A DNA stretch of 64,000 nucleotides from Hymenobacter convexus (lineage in GTDB: Bacteria > Bacteroidota > Bacteroidia > Cytophagales > Hymenobacteraceae), in assembly GCF_030580955.1 (NCBI RefSeq), contig NZ_JAUQON010000001.1:496001-560000 (forward strand), in the 5' to 3' direction. The translations under genes were made by a program, and so were the position numbers. A model generated the notes under the pieces. It did no database searches. It was not told the origin of the DNA and worked only from the letters and a program-made list of their open reading frames with translations. Position 1 is the stretch's first letter, and every line of letters starts with the position of its first letter. This document shows positions 53,029 through 61,324 of the stretch, in pieces.

Positions 53029-53961
53029 CTACGCTGCCCTCTCCCGGCTCGACAGCGACTTGGCTTCCACAAAAATGCGCTTCATCTCCGGGTATTCGGC
53101 CCGTATCACGTCCTGCAGCTGGTCGATGGCCAGCTCGATTTCCTCTGAAGTGAGCTGGTGCGAAAATTCCACGTCGAGGGCCAGCACCACATCGGCCGGG
53201 CCGAGGTAGGAAGTGAGGGGCGGGCCCACCTGGTCGATGTTGGGCTGGGCGCGCACGAGGGCCTCGATGGCATCGACGGTTTCGTCGTCCACGCCGGTGC
53301 CCACCAGCAGGCGCTTGGTTTTGTAGATGAGAAACAGCGCCACGCACACCAGCAGCACGCCAATGGCAATGGAAGCCGCGCCGTCGAGGTAAGGATTGTT
53401 GAGCAAATGCCCCAGGTACACGCCGGCCAGCGCAATCAGCAAACCCAGCAGGGCCGCCAGGTCTTCGAGCAGAATGGCGAACACCGATGGGTCCTTGCTA
53501 CGGCGTAGCGTGGCCCAGAACCCAGCGTCGCCCCGGTCGGCGTTGAAGGCTTTGAACGCCAGAAAGCAGGAAATACCTTCGAAGAGCAGCGACAAGCCCA
53601 GCACCCAGTAGTTCCAGGTGGGGTCGGAGATGGGGGCCGGGTGCTTGAGGTGCTCAATGCCTTCGTAGAGTGACATGCCGCCGCCCACCGAAAACACCAG
53701 AATAGCCACAATCAGCGCCCAGAAATACAGCTCCTTGCTGCGGCCGAAGGGGTGGCGCTTGTCGGCCGGCTTCTCGGCCTGGCGCACGCCGTGCAGGATG
53801 AGCAGGCCGTTGCCGCTGTCCACCAGCGAGTGAATGCCCTCGGAAAGCATGGCCGACGAGCCGGTGAAATACGCTGCCACAAACTTGCTGGCGGCAATGG
53901 CGACATTGGCCGCAATGGCCCCGTAAATGGCAAGCTTGGAAGAAGTCGCGGGTGAACTCAT
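53029..53961 (-). CDS. Cation diffusion facilitator transporter (tandem paralogue)
   Basis: A 310-residue CDF transporter with HSLVD (H44 and D48), FFxALIVAIL-type helices and a C-terminal domain ending IFVEAKSLS. It is close to the neighbour at 51939 over almost its full length (AANVAIA, SKFVAAYFTGSSAMLSEG, HPFG, SKELYFWGLIV/ALIV). Recent duplication or retained pair is likely. Differences concentrate in the cytoplasmic domain and helix 1. The divergent amino acid permease follows; a short inverted repeat is in the intergenic region. Confidence 0.9.
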   Translation of the reverse strand: MSSPATSSKLAIYGAIAANVAIAASKFVAAYFTGSSAMLSEGIHSLVDSGNGLLILHGVRQAEKPADKRHPFGRSKELYFWALIVAILVFSVGGGMSLYEGIEHLKHPAPISDPTWNYWVLGLSLLFEGISCFLAFKAFNADRGDAGFWATLRRSKDPSVFAILLEDLAALLGLLIALAGVYLGHLLNNPYLDGAASIAIGVLLVCVALFLIYKTKRLLVGTGVDDETVDAIEALVRAQPNIDQVGPPLTSYLGPADVVLALDVEFSHQLTSEEIELAIDQLQDVIRAEYPEMKRIFVEAKSLSSRERAA

Positions 53962-54023
53962 GCCGGGGCTTACGCGGCGGCGGTGGCCGGGGTTGGTGAA
54001 TAATCGCGCGGTCGTACCCGGAG

Positions 54024-54072
54024 GGACTTTTAGTCTGCGAGTTGTTACGGTTGCCCCGCGGACTAAAAGTCC
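54024..54072. repeat. Palindrome GGACTTTTAGTC.. of a third repeat type
   Basis: GGACTTTTAGTCTGCG and CGCGGACTAAAAGTCC are complementary with one mismatch and a spacer of 17 bases. Only one copy is in this window. It lies between divergent genes and touches the -7-like box of the permease. Confidence 0.6.
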
Positions 54073-54076
54073 GCGC

Positions 54077-54084
54077 TACTTTCG
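54077..54084 (+). promoter_or_regulatory. TACTTTCG box four bases before the permease start
   Basis: A one-base variant of TAnnTTTG ending at 54084, with ATG at 54089. If this is the -7 box, transcription would begin at or within the start codon, giving a leaderless mRNA. Confidence 0.4.
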
Positions 54085-54088
54085 CCCT

Positions 54089-55492
54089 ATGTCCGCACCC
54101 ACTTTGCAGCGCCGCCTCGGCCTGGTTCAAGCCACGGCTCTAAATATGATTGACATGGTGGGCATCGGCCCCTTTGTCACCCTGCCGCTCGTGATGGGCT
54201 TTATGGGGCCCAACTTCCTGCTGGCCTGGCTGGTGGGCGCGGCCCTGGCTTCCGTCGACGGCCTCATCTGGAGCGAGCTGGGCGCCGCCTACCCCGAAGC
54301 CGGCGGCAGCTACCGCTTCCTCAAGCTGGCTTACGGCGAACAGAAGTGGGGCCGCTACATGTCGTTTCTCTACGTCTGGCAAACGCTCATTCAGTCGCCG
54401 CTGGTGCTGGCCTCGGGCGCCATCGGCTTCGCCCAATACTTCGGCTACCTCGTGCCGATGACCGAGTGGTGGCAGCCCAAAGCCGTGGCTGGCGGCGTGG
54501 TACTGCTACTCATCGTGCTGCTCTACCGCCGCATCGAGGACATCGGCAAGCTGGGCGTGGCCCTCTGGGTGGGCGTGCTGAGCCTCATGGGCTGGCTGAT
54601 TTTCGGCGGCCTCACCCACCCCAACCACCACGTCGACATTTTCCCCGCCGGCGGCTTTCCGGCGTTGCCGGGCTTGCTGATTTCGGTGGCCATGGGCCAG
54701 GCGGCCGTCAAAACCATCTATTCCTACCTCGGCTACTACAACGTGTGCCACCTCGGCGCCGAAATTAAAGGGCCCGAGAAAGTGATTCCGCGCAGCATTT
54801 TCCTGAGCATTTTGGGCATTGCGGCGCTGTACCTGCTGCTGAACTGGAGCGTGGGCACGGTCATTCCCTGGCAGGAAGTACAGGGCTGGCAGGCCAGCGC
54901 CGGCGACAAGTCGCAATTCATCGTGAGCGTGTTTGTGGAGCGGCTCTACGGGCCGGCCGCCGCCATGGTGGCCACGGGCATGGTGCTGCTGGTGGCGTTT
55001 GCCTCGCTGTTTGCGGTGCTGCTGGGCTACTCGCGCATCCCCTACGCGGCGGCGGCCGATGGCGAGTTCCTGCCCGTGTTCGGCAAGCTGCATCCCACCA
55101 AACATTTTCCCTACATCTCGCTGCTGCTGCTGGGCGGCGTGGGTTTCGTGTTCAGCCTGTTGTTCCGGCTGGGCGAGGTCATTTCGGCCATTCTGGCCAT
55201 GCGGATTCTGGTGCAGTTTGTGGGCCAGGCCGTAGGGTTGGTGCTGTTGCGGCGGCGGCGCGGCACGGCGGCCCTGCCGTTCAAAATGCCGTTCTACCCG
55301 CTGCCCGTCATCCTGGCCATTGTGGTGTGGCTGTTCGTGTTCGTGGGCATCGCGCCGGCCGAGGTGACGTGGGGCGGCGTGCATTTCAAGCTTTATTTCC
55401 AGGTAGCCGCGCTGGGTATGATGGCGCTGGGCACGGTGGCGTTTCTGCTCTGGAGCCGGCGGCTGGGGCGCTGGCCGTTTGAACCGAAATAA
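54089..55492 (+). CDS. APC-family amino acid permease
   Basis: A 467-residue integral membrane protein with about 12 helices. The first helix region ALNMIDMVGIGPFVTLPL resembles the GIG substrate-binding stretch of APC permeases; ELGAAYPEAGGSYRFLK follows, with GYLVP and FLSILGIAALYLLLNWSVG later. It likely carries an amino acid or amine with proton coupling. The ATG at 54089 was chosen since upstream codons read through the palindrome. A small secreted protein gene follows 32 bases later in the same direction. Confidence 0.9.
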   Translation: MSAPTLQRRLGLVQATALNMIDMVGIGPFVTLPLVMGFMGPNFLLAWLVGAALASVDGLIWSELGAAYPEAGGSYRFLKLAYGEQKWGRYMSFLYVWQTLIQSPLVLASGAIGFAQYFGYLVPMTEWWQPKAVAGGVVLLLIVLLYRRIEDIGKLGVALWVGVLSLMGWLIFGGLTHPNHHVDIFPAGGFPALPGLLISVAMGQAAVKTIYSYLGYYNVCHLGAEIKGPEKVIPRSIFLSILGIAALYLLLNWSVGTVIPWQEVQGWQASAGDKSQFIVSVFVERLYGPAAAMVATGMVLLVAFASLFAVLLGYSRIPYAAAADGEFLPVFGKLHPTKHFPYISLLLLGGVGFVFSLLFRLGEVISAILAMRILVQFVGQAVGLVLLRRRRGTAALPFKMPFYPLPVILAIVVWLFVFVGIAPAEVTWGGVHFKLYFQVAALGMMALGTVAFLLWSRRLGRWPFEPK

Positions 55493-55524
55493 AGTAGCTC
55501 TATCAAGTTTCTAACTGACTGTTT

Positions 55525-56109
55525 ATGGCTCGTTGGGCTTTGCTATTGGCGTTATTGTTAGTGGGGTTTCAAAGCCAGGCGCAGCTATGGCAGCCAGTCA
55601 AGCCATTGTCGGCCGATTACTTGTTGTGGAGCCCCACGCGCCGGCTCCGGCCTAGCGACTTCCAAGCGAAAGTGCGGCCGCAAAACAACCTGAACCAGAG
55701 CTTTGCCTTTTTCGGCATTCGGATGCAGGGCCTCAACATGGATTTGCTGGGCAAGGGCGCCAACCACATGGTGCAGAACTTCTTCCAACACTCCGTTTCC
55801 TACCTCGACCCGGCCGATACCCTGCATACTGCGCTGGAATTACGCTACATGCAAACCCAGTGGGACATCTACGAAGTGGCAGCCCGCCGCCTGCGCCAGC
55901 AACTGCGGGCCTCGGCCAAGCGCATCATCCTGCTAGGCAAGCCCGATGCCAACGAACTGTTCCAAACGGCCTATGATGAGGCCAACAAGCGCGTCATTCA
56001 GTACGCCGACGAAACCAAATACGGCCTGTTTCTCGACAAGCAACTGGAATGGGAGCGCCAGCTAGCCAGTGAACTAACCGTCCTGGCCGACTTCGCAACG
56101 GCCAAATAG
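55525..56109 (+). CDS. Secreted DUF922-like protein lacking the usual His motif
   Basis: A 194-residue protein with signal peptide (about 1-19, ending SQAQ). The segments LLWSPTRRLRPSDFQA and WDIYEVAARRLRQQLRAS look like the DUF922 pattern (W/DF start and a helix with xDIxExxARxLR). Family members normally carry HEQxHFD just before that helix; here the position reads RYMQTQWDIYE. Loss of the presumed metal-binding histidines would make it non-catalytic. The assignment rests on pattern memory and is uncertain. It may be cotranscribed with the permease. Confidence 0.6.
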   Translation: MARWALLLALLLVGFQSQAQLWQPVKPLSADYLLWSPTRRLRPSDFQAKVRPQNNLNQSFAFFGIRMQGLNMDLLGKGANHMVQNFFQHSVSYLDPADTLHTALELRYMQTQWDIYEVAARRLRQQLRASAKRIILLGKPDANELFQTAYDEANKRVIQYADETKYGLFLDKQLEWERQLASELTVLADFATAK

Positions 56110-56127
56110 CTCCATCAGTTGCGGCGG

Positions 56128-56847
56128 CTACCCCAGCCACCACCCTAACCCGCCCGCCACCAGCGCCCCGGTCAGGGTATTGATGAAATTGACCGCATTA
56201 TTCCCCAGCACGCCGCGTCGCTCCAGCGTGGCGCCCAGCACCGAATCCATCAGGTTGCCGGCCGTGCCCGCTGCCAGCAGCCACCCCAGCGCCGGCCCCC
56301 AGCCGAAGCCCACGCCGTAGGCCGCCGCCAGCACCGCCGTGCCGGCCAGCCCCAGCAGGGTGCCCTCCAGGCTCACCACGCCGTTGAGGCCGCGTGCGTC
56401 GGGCCGTAGCGTGAGGATATTGTAGTAGCGCCGGCCATACACATTGCCCAGTTCCGAGGAGAGCGTGTCGGCCGTGGCGGCGGCAAAGCTGCCGGCCAGC
56501 ATCAGGCCGGCTAGTGGGGCGGCAGGTGGGTATTGCCAAGCCAATAAGCCCAGCAGGCCCGGCACGCCGGCATTGGCCACCACCTGGCTGGCTGTACGGC
56601 GGCCTTTGTTCTCTTCGGCCAGCCCCAAGCGGCGCTTCTCCGCCACGCGCCAGCCGGAAGCCGCCGTGCCCAACCCAAAAAACAGCGCCAACAGCGCCAG
56701 CCCGCCAAAGCCGCTGCCGAGATAAATCAGCAGCCCCAGCACCCCGCCCGTCACGGCGGCGGCCGTGGTCAGCTTGCCCGCGCGCACGCTGTAGAGCATG
56801 CCCGCCGCCAGCAGCAGCCCCACTAAACCCAGCCGCCATAAATCCAT
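56128..56847 (-). CDS. DUF92 (TMEM19-like) membrane protein
   Basis: A 239-residue integral membrane protein with about six helices. Motifs KLTTAAAVTGGVLG, FAAATADTLSSELGNVYG and GNNAVNFINTLTGALVAGGLGW are characteristic of DUF92/TMEM19, the group that includes phytyl-phosphate kinase VTE6. A CTP-dependent lipid-phosphate kinase role is possible but unproven here. The ATG at 56847 shares its A with the stop of the upstream GNAT gene (TGATG), so they are coupled. Confidence 0.87.
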   Translation of the reverse strand: MDLWRLGLVGLLLAAGMLYSVRAGKLTTAAAVTGGVLGLLIYLGSGFGGLALLALFFGLGTAASGWRVAEKRRLGLAEENKGRRTASQVVANAGVPGLLGLLAWQYPPAAPLAGLMLAGSFAAATADTLSSELGNVYGRRYYNILTLRPDARGLNGVVSLEGTLLGLAGTAVLAAAYGVGFGWGPALGWLLAAGTAGNLMDSVLGATLERRGVLGNNAVNFINTLTGALVAGGLGWWLG

Positions 56848-57353
56848 CACGCCAGCCGCTTTTCGTAGCAGAAAAACCGCAGCCCCGGCCGAAACGCCAG
56901 TGTAATTTCGCCCGCAAACCGGTAGCCCAGCTTCGGAAACAGCCGCTGCGTGGCGGCATTTTCGGAGTTGGTATCGACGCGCAGCACGCGCAGCCCTTGC
57001 GCCAGGGCCTGTTTTTCGGCTTGTGCCATCAGGGCCAGCGCTACGCCACGGCCTTGCGCGGCGGGGGCCACGGCCAGGCGGTGTGTCACCAGGGCCGGCT
57101 GGGTCACGTCCCAGTCGGCCTGGGCGTACTCGGCGTCCTGGTCCTGGGTGAGGGCGGCCACGCCGGCCACCGTGCCGTCCAATTCCGCCACCCAAAGCTG
57201 ATTCTGCTCGATATCCGCCGTGAAAACGGCCGCGTTCGGGTAGTCGGCCGACCATTGGAAGTTGCCGCTGGCCTGCATCAGCGGCACCACGCGCCGCACC
57301 AGGGCAAGGATGGCGGGAATGTCGTCAGAAGTAGCGCGGCGGGTGGTGAGCAT
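56847..57353 (-). CDS. GNAT-family N-acetyltransferase
   Basis: A 168-residue GNAT protein with the acetyl-CoA-binding AAQGRGVALALM loop (R/Q-x-x-G-x-A type), RLAVAPAAQGRG strand and the C-terminal AATQRLFPKLGYRF. It transfers an acetyl group to an unknown amine. It overlaps the DUF92 gene by one base. The upstream gap contains a family B palindrome and then hemB. Confidence 0.9.
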   Translation of the reverse strand: MLTTRRATSDDIPAILALVRRVVPLMQASGNFQWSADYPNAAVFTADIEQNQLWVAELDGTVAGVAALTQDQDAEYAQADWDVTQPALVTHRLAVAPAAQGRGVALALMAQAEKQALAQGLRVLRVDTNSENAATQRLFPKLGYRFAGEITLAFRPGLRFFCYEKRLA

Positions 57354-57412
57354 CTATCGAAAAGACTGAGTTAATGCAGTGTAAGAGTTGTGCAAAATTA
57401 GCACCTTCAAAA

Positions 57413-57514
57413 AACGCCGTTATGCTGAGCGCAGCCGACGCATCTCTACCGAGAAAGTAATTCATTTACTCTTCGCAGTAGAGATGCGTCGGCTGCGCTC
57501 AGCATGACGGCGTT
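57413..57514. repeat. Palindromic intergenic element, family B, copy 9
   Basis: Outer arms AACGCCGTTATGCTGAGCGC and GCGCTCAGCATGACGGCGTT mirror the unusual GCCG/CGGC. GCCGACGC and GCGTCGGC replace GTCGAAGC/GCTTCGAC on both arms, a paired change of two bases. It lies between GNAT and hemB. Confidence 0.92.
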
Positions 57515-57530
57515 CTTGCTCAGAATCTGC

Positions 57531-58523
57531 CTACCCGCGGCGCAGCACGGCGGCGGCTTCCTTGGCGAAATACGTCAGAATGGCATCGGCGCCGGCGCGC
57601 TTGATGCTCGTGAGCACCTCCATCATGGTGCGCTCGCCATCGACCCAGCCGTTTTGGGCGGCGGCTTTTATCATGGCGTACTCGCCGCTCACGTTGTAGG
57701 CGGTCACGGGCAGGTGGGTGTGGTTTTTCACTTCCCGAATGATGTCGAGGTAGCTCAGCGCGGGCTTAATCATCACCATATCCGCGCCTTCGGCCTCGTC
57801 CAGGGCCAGTTCGCGCAAGGCTTCGAGGCGGTTGGCGGGGTTCATCTGGTAGCTTTTTTTGTCGCCTTTCTTGGGCGCCGACGACAGTGCATCCCGGAAC
57901 GGGCCGTAAAACGCCGACGCGTACTTGGCCGTGTAGCTCATGATGCTCACGTGCGAAAAGCCGTTCTCGTCCAGCACCCGCCGAATCCAGGCTACGCGGC
58001 CGTCCATCATGTCGCTCGGCCCGATGATATCGGCGCCGGCGCGGGCCTGGGCCAGGGCCATCTGGCCCAGCACTTCCAGGCTGGCGTCGTTGAGGATTTC
58101 GCCCGAATCGGGGTCCACCACGCCGTCGTGGCCATCGGAGCTGTAGGGGTCCATGGCCACGTCGGTCATGATGACGACCTCCGGAAACTGGCGCTTGATG
58201 TCGGCCACCGTTTTCAGGTAAAGCCCTTCGAGGTTGGTGCTTTCGCGAGCCATGGGGTCCTTTAGCACCTCGTTGATGTTCGGGAACGGCGCAAAAGCCT
58301 TCACGCCCAGTTCCACGCACTGCCCGATTTCGTCAATCACCCGGTCGGCCGTGAAGCGCATAATGCCGGGCATCGACTTGATTTCCTCGGTCTGGTTCTG
58401 GCCTTCGGTGATGAAGACGGGGTAGATGAAATCATGGGCGGTGAGGCGGGTTTCCTGCACCATGTCACGGATGACGGCGGATTTGCGGTTGCGGCGGGGG
58501 CGGTGGGTTGGGAGAAAGGACAC
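57531..58523 (-). CDS. hemB: Delta-aminolevulinic acid dehydratase (porphobilinogen synthase)
   Basis: A 330-residue HemB, which condenses two 5-aminolevulinate molecules to porphobilinogen in haem synthesis. Hallmarks: RPRRNRKSAVIRDMVQET, YPVFITEG, PSDMMDGRV, MSYTAKYASAFYGPFRDA with the first Schiff-base Lys in TAKYAS, and VMIKPALSYLD with the second. I chose the GTG at 58523 (MSFLPTHRPRRN): a TACCTTTG promoter box lies 41 bases upstream, and longer starts would read through it. A longer frame is open to 58595. Confidence 0.94.
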   Translation of the reverse strand: MSFLPTHRPRRNRKSAVIRDMVQETRLTAHDFIYPVFITEGQNQTEEIKSMPGIMRFTADRVIDEIGQCVELGVKAFAPFPNINEVLKDPMARESTNLEGLYLKTVADIKRQFPEVVIMTDVAMDPYSSDGHDGVVDPDSGEILNDASLEVLGQMALAQARAGADIIGPSDMMDGRVAWIRRVLDENGFSHVSIMSYTAKYASAFYGPFRDALSSAPKKGDKKSYQMNPANRLEALRELALDEAEGADMVMIKPALSYLDIIREVKNHTHLPVTAYNVSGEYAMIKAAAQNGWVDGERTMMEVLTSIKRAGADAILTYFAKEAAAVLRRG

Positions 58524-58564
58524 AGCGAATAAAATTGAGGTAAGACAGCTTAGAACAGCCCCCG

Positions 58565-58572
58565 CAAAGGTA
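58565..58572 (-). promoter_or_regulatory. -7 box TACCTTTG for hemB
   Basis: Exact TAnnTTTG on the minus strand ending 41 bases before the GTG start, the same box and spacing as at 35210. Confidence 0.55.
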
Positions 58573-58588
58573 AGGTTGGGGGCCGGCC

Positions 58589-59386
58589 TCACCATTTGAA
58601 GCCGTTGTAAGCGGCAATTGCCAAAAGAAAACTCACTACCCCCAGCAGCAAGGCCGCGTTGCCCGACAATACACCCGTGAGGCCCAAAATAAGCGCAACC
58701 AGCACCATCAATGTGCCCACAGTAAAGGTTATTTCGCCAAGGTCCTCTGTAGAAGCTAGGCTGTGTGAGAGCTTGGGCTGTTGTTTGCCGCCTATGGTGT
58801 GGGGCTTGCGCCGGAGCCCTTTCAGGGCTGAGGACGAGCTTGTCGAAGCTGGTTTGTTAGGTCCGCCATAGCCTCGCGCAATCATATAAGCGCCGCCGAT
58901 GTACATTGGTACGCCTATCAGCAAACCCAATCCGCCTCCCAGTTTGATGCCGATAATCACGGCAGCTACGCATATTATCCCGCCGAGCATAAACAGAATG
59001 TTGTCCCAAGACGATTCATCAATTCGACCCTTGGCCTTCATTGCCACACCGGCCGGAGAGTGGCTTTGAAACTTAAGTCGTAGGGGTGATGGTCGGCTAC
59101 GCGCAGCGGGATAGGTGCCAATAATAAGCATGCGGCAATTAGCTGGGTTACGCTGGCGCTTGTAGCTCCGCCTCGGAAACGGGGAAACAACCGGCCTGTT
59201 AACTGACAAGCGACCAGCAAGATGGGCGACAATGTCTGTTTGCCGAGGCAAAACCGTATCGGGCGCTGTCACGGCGGCTTGGGTCGCCATCGGTTGGAAC
59301 TGAAAAGCTACCCGTTCACCCCGGCAGCCCGTCGCCCAACCCATCAGAAATAGAAGGCCGCAGCCTATGCCAGCAGTTCGTATCAT
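58589..59386 (-). CDS. Lipoprotein-plus-membrane protein frame, possibly two genes or a frameshift
   Basis: The open frame gives 265 residues: a lipobox (GWATGC, C21) and FQFQPM segment that resembles the next gene upstream, a Pro/Arg-rich middle (about 70-110) unlike the rest, then four hydrophobic helices from MKAKGRIDESSWDN (M at 59041) to the C-terminus. A lipoprotein joined to a polytopic protein is unusual. In another frame a stop TGA at 59038-59040 overlaps the ATG at 59041 (ATGA). So the helices may be a separate 150-residue gene, with the lipoprotein continuing in the other frame. Function of both parts unknown. Confidence 0.6.
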   Translation of the reverse strand: MIRTAGIGCGLLFLMGWATGCRGERVAFQFQPMATQAAVTAPDTVLPRQTDIVAHLAGRLSVNRPVVSPFPRRSYKRQRNPANCRMLIIGTYPAARSRPSPLRLKFQSHSPAGVAMKAKGRIDESSWDNILFMLGGIICVAAVIIGIKLGGGLGLLIGVPMYIGGAYMIARGYGGPNKPASTSSSSALKGLRRKPHTIGGKQQPKLSHSLASTEDLGEITFTVGTLMVLVALILGLTGVLSGNAALLLGVVSFLLAIAAYNGFKW

Positions 59387-59566
59387 CGGAACAAGGAGGA
59401 AAAAAACAACGCTCCAAGTTCAGCGGCCAGCCAGGAGACGGCCTAATCAATTTTTGAATATTAGGTACTCTGCAGTAATAATTTGTAATAGTGTAAAGCG
59501 CTGTTGTTTAAATGATTATTACGCTTGTTATTTGACTTTACAGATGCCAGCCTGCGGGCATCGCGC

Positions 59567-60115
59567 TTACCGCCCAAACGGGTCGATGTACGCCACCAGC
59601 ACCGCCAGCGCCGCCAGTCCCGCCAGAATCCCCCACACCAGCCCGCCGCCGCTGAGCAGCAGCCCGACGAGGGCAATGGGCAGCAGCACCAAGCCCAGCA
59701 CGCCCAGCACCGTGGTTCCCAATCCGGCCTCTGCCGTGGCGTGTGGGCGCGTGAGCAAGTGGCGCAGCCGGGCAGGTTTTCGCTTGATGACTGAGGCAAC
59801 ACCAGTTGCTGTGGCTTCATGCGCCACCGCTGCCTCAGCCGCAACCCGGTTGCGGAGATGCACCTGCTGCTGAGGCAAACGCGCTGCCCGGGCCGAGGTA
59901 GCAAGCCGCGGCGCGTAGGCCGGCGCTACCGCAGCTGAATCAACCCCCGAAATTACCGCAACGCCAGGGCGAACAGGAAGCGAAACATGTTGCGCTGCTG
60001 GCTGAAAAGAAAAGCCGGCCCGGCTGCTCTGGCAACTAGTAGCCAAGCCGGCCATGGCCAGCAGCACGACCAGCGCACGGGAAGAAGACCAACGGAAACG
60101 CGTAACAAAAGGCAT
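59567..60115 (-). CDS. Small lipoprotein with C-terminal membrane helices
   Basis: A 182-residue protein with a lipobox LATSC (C28), a Pro/Ala/Val-rich variable middle and a basic stretch KRKPARLRHLLTRP before two hydrophobic segments (GLGTTVLGVLGLVLLPIALVG and GLVWGILAGLAALAVLVAYI). The N-terminal FSFQPAA echoes FQFQPM of the neighbouring gene, suggesting a small lineage-specific family. Function unknown. The start at ATG 60115 gives the lipoprotein signal. Confidence 0.72.
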   Translation of the reverse strand: MPFVTRFRWSSSRALVVLLAMAGLATSCQSSRAGFSFQPAAQHVSLPVRPGVAVISGVDSAAVAPAYAPRLATSARAARLPQQQVHLRNRVAAEAAVAHEATATGVASVIKRKPARLRHLLTRPHATAEAGLGTTVLGVLGLVLLPIALVGLLLSGGGLVWGILAGLAALAVLVAYIDPFGR

Positions 60116-60171
60116 AGGAGAAGCCAAATAAAGAACCTGAACTGTGCTCTACGAATATGCGCCAGTTTCCG

Positions 60172-61311
60172 CTACCCGACGGCCAGCTTTTGCGCGGCCT
60201 GCCAGCCCGTGCCCGCGCCCAGGGCCACGCCCATGCCGTTGCAGCGCACGGCGGCCAGCACACCCGGTCGCACCCACTCGATGAGGGGCGCCAGCGCCGG
60301 CCCAAAGCCCATTACCCCGCTCCAGCGGTAGTCGATGCGGGGCCGCCGGCCGGGCACGATGACCTCGTGCAGCAGGTTTTCGAGGTAGTCCTGCACGGCA
60401 TCGGTGAGGCCGGGCGCGGTGGTGGTTTCGGCGGCAAAATCAAGGTTGCGGCCTCCGCCCAGCAGGATGCGGTGGTTGGGCAGCTGGCGAAAGTAGGCGT
60501 AGCCGTAGTCGTAATGAAAGGTGCCGGGCAACTGCACATCGGGCAGCGGCTCCGTCACCAGCACCTGGCCGCGGCCGGGCGTCACGGCCAGTTCCGGCAG
60601 TAGCTCGGTAGCGAAGGCATTGGTGGCCAGCAGCACCCGGCCGGCCTCCACCACCGCGCCATTGGCGAGGTGCAGGCGCGGCCCGGCGGCCGTGGTTTCC
60701 AGCGTTTCCGCCGCGCAATTGGTGAGCACGGGCACATCGGCGGCCCACACGCGGGCCAGCAGGGCGCGCATCATACGGCCAGCGTCGAGACTGCCTTCGT
60801 GCTCATTCTTTAGCAGTGTGCCCACCCCGCCAAACCCAAAGCGCCCCGCCTCCGCGCTGGCATCGCGGAACGTAACGGCGTGCCCCACCACCGGCGCCAG
60901 CAACTGATTGAAGTAATCGATTTTCTCGCGGCACTCCGCCGCCAAACCTGCCTCCTCGTGCCGAAAAAGCTCGTAGCCGCCCACCGGCTGGTAGTTCAGC
61001 GCCGCGTCGCCCAGCAACTCGCGCAAATGGCGCAGGCCTTCATAACGGGCCGCCACCACGCCCTGCAAGTCGCCCCGCTTTTCTTGCTCTATCAACTCAG
61101 AAATCGACCCAAAACAGGCAAACCCGGCATTCTTCGTGCTGGCGCCGCTGGGCAGCGCGCCGCGCTCCAGCACCACCACGCGCCACGCGGGCCGCAGCTG
61201 CTTCAGGTACAGGGCCGCCGTCAGGCCCACCAACCCCGCGCCAACAATGGCTACCTCGGCCGGGCCGAAGAAGGACTGGTGCTCCCAGTAAGAGAGAGTG
61301 GAATTGAGCAT
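60172..61311 (-). CDS. FAD-dependent oxidoreductase (DAO family)
   Basis: A 379-residue flavoprotein of the D-amino-acid-oxidase/glycine-oxidase superfamily: dinucleotide motif VAIVGAGLVGLTAAL near the N-terminus, E in VVVLERG for FAD ribose, STKNAGFACFGS in the FAD loop, YAYFRQLPNHRILLGGGR and a final CNGMGVALGAGTGWQAAQKLA. It probably oxidises a secondary amine or amino acid. Ornithine aminotransferase is the next gene upstream on the same strand, past a family A element. A joint role in amino acid breakdown is inference. Confidence 0.87.
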   Translation of the reverse strand: MLNSTLSYWEHQSFFGPAEVAIVGAGLVGLTAALYLKQLRPAWRVVVLERGALPSGASTKNAGFACFGSISELIEQEKRGDLQGVVAARYEGLRHLRELLGDAALNYQPVGGYELFRHEEAGLAAECREKIDYFNQLLAPVVGHAVTFRDASAEAGRFGFGGVGTLLKNEHEGSLDAGRMMRALLARVWAADVPVLTNCAAETLETTAAGPRLHLANGAVVEAGRVLLATNAFATELLPELAVTPGRGQVLVTEPLPDVQLPGTFHYDYGYAYFRQLPNHRILLGGGRNLDFAAETTTAPGLTDAVQDYLENLLHEVIVPGRRPRIDYRWSGVMGFGPALAPLIEWVRPGVLAAVRCNGMGVALGAGTGWQAAQKLAVG

Positions 61312-61324
61312 AAAGCAAATAAAA

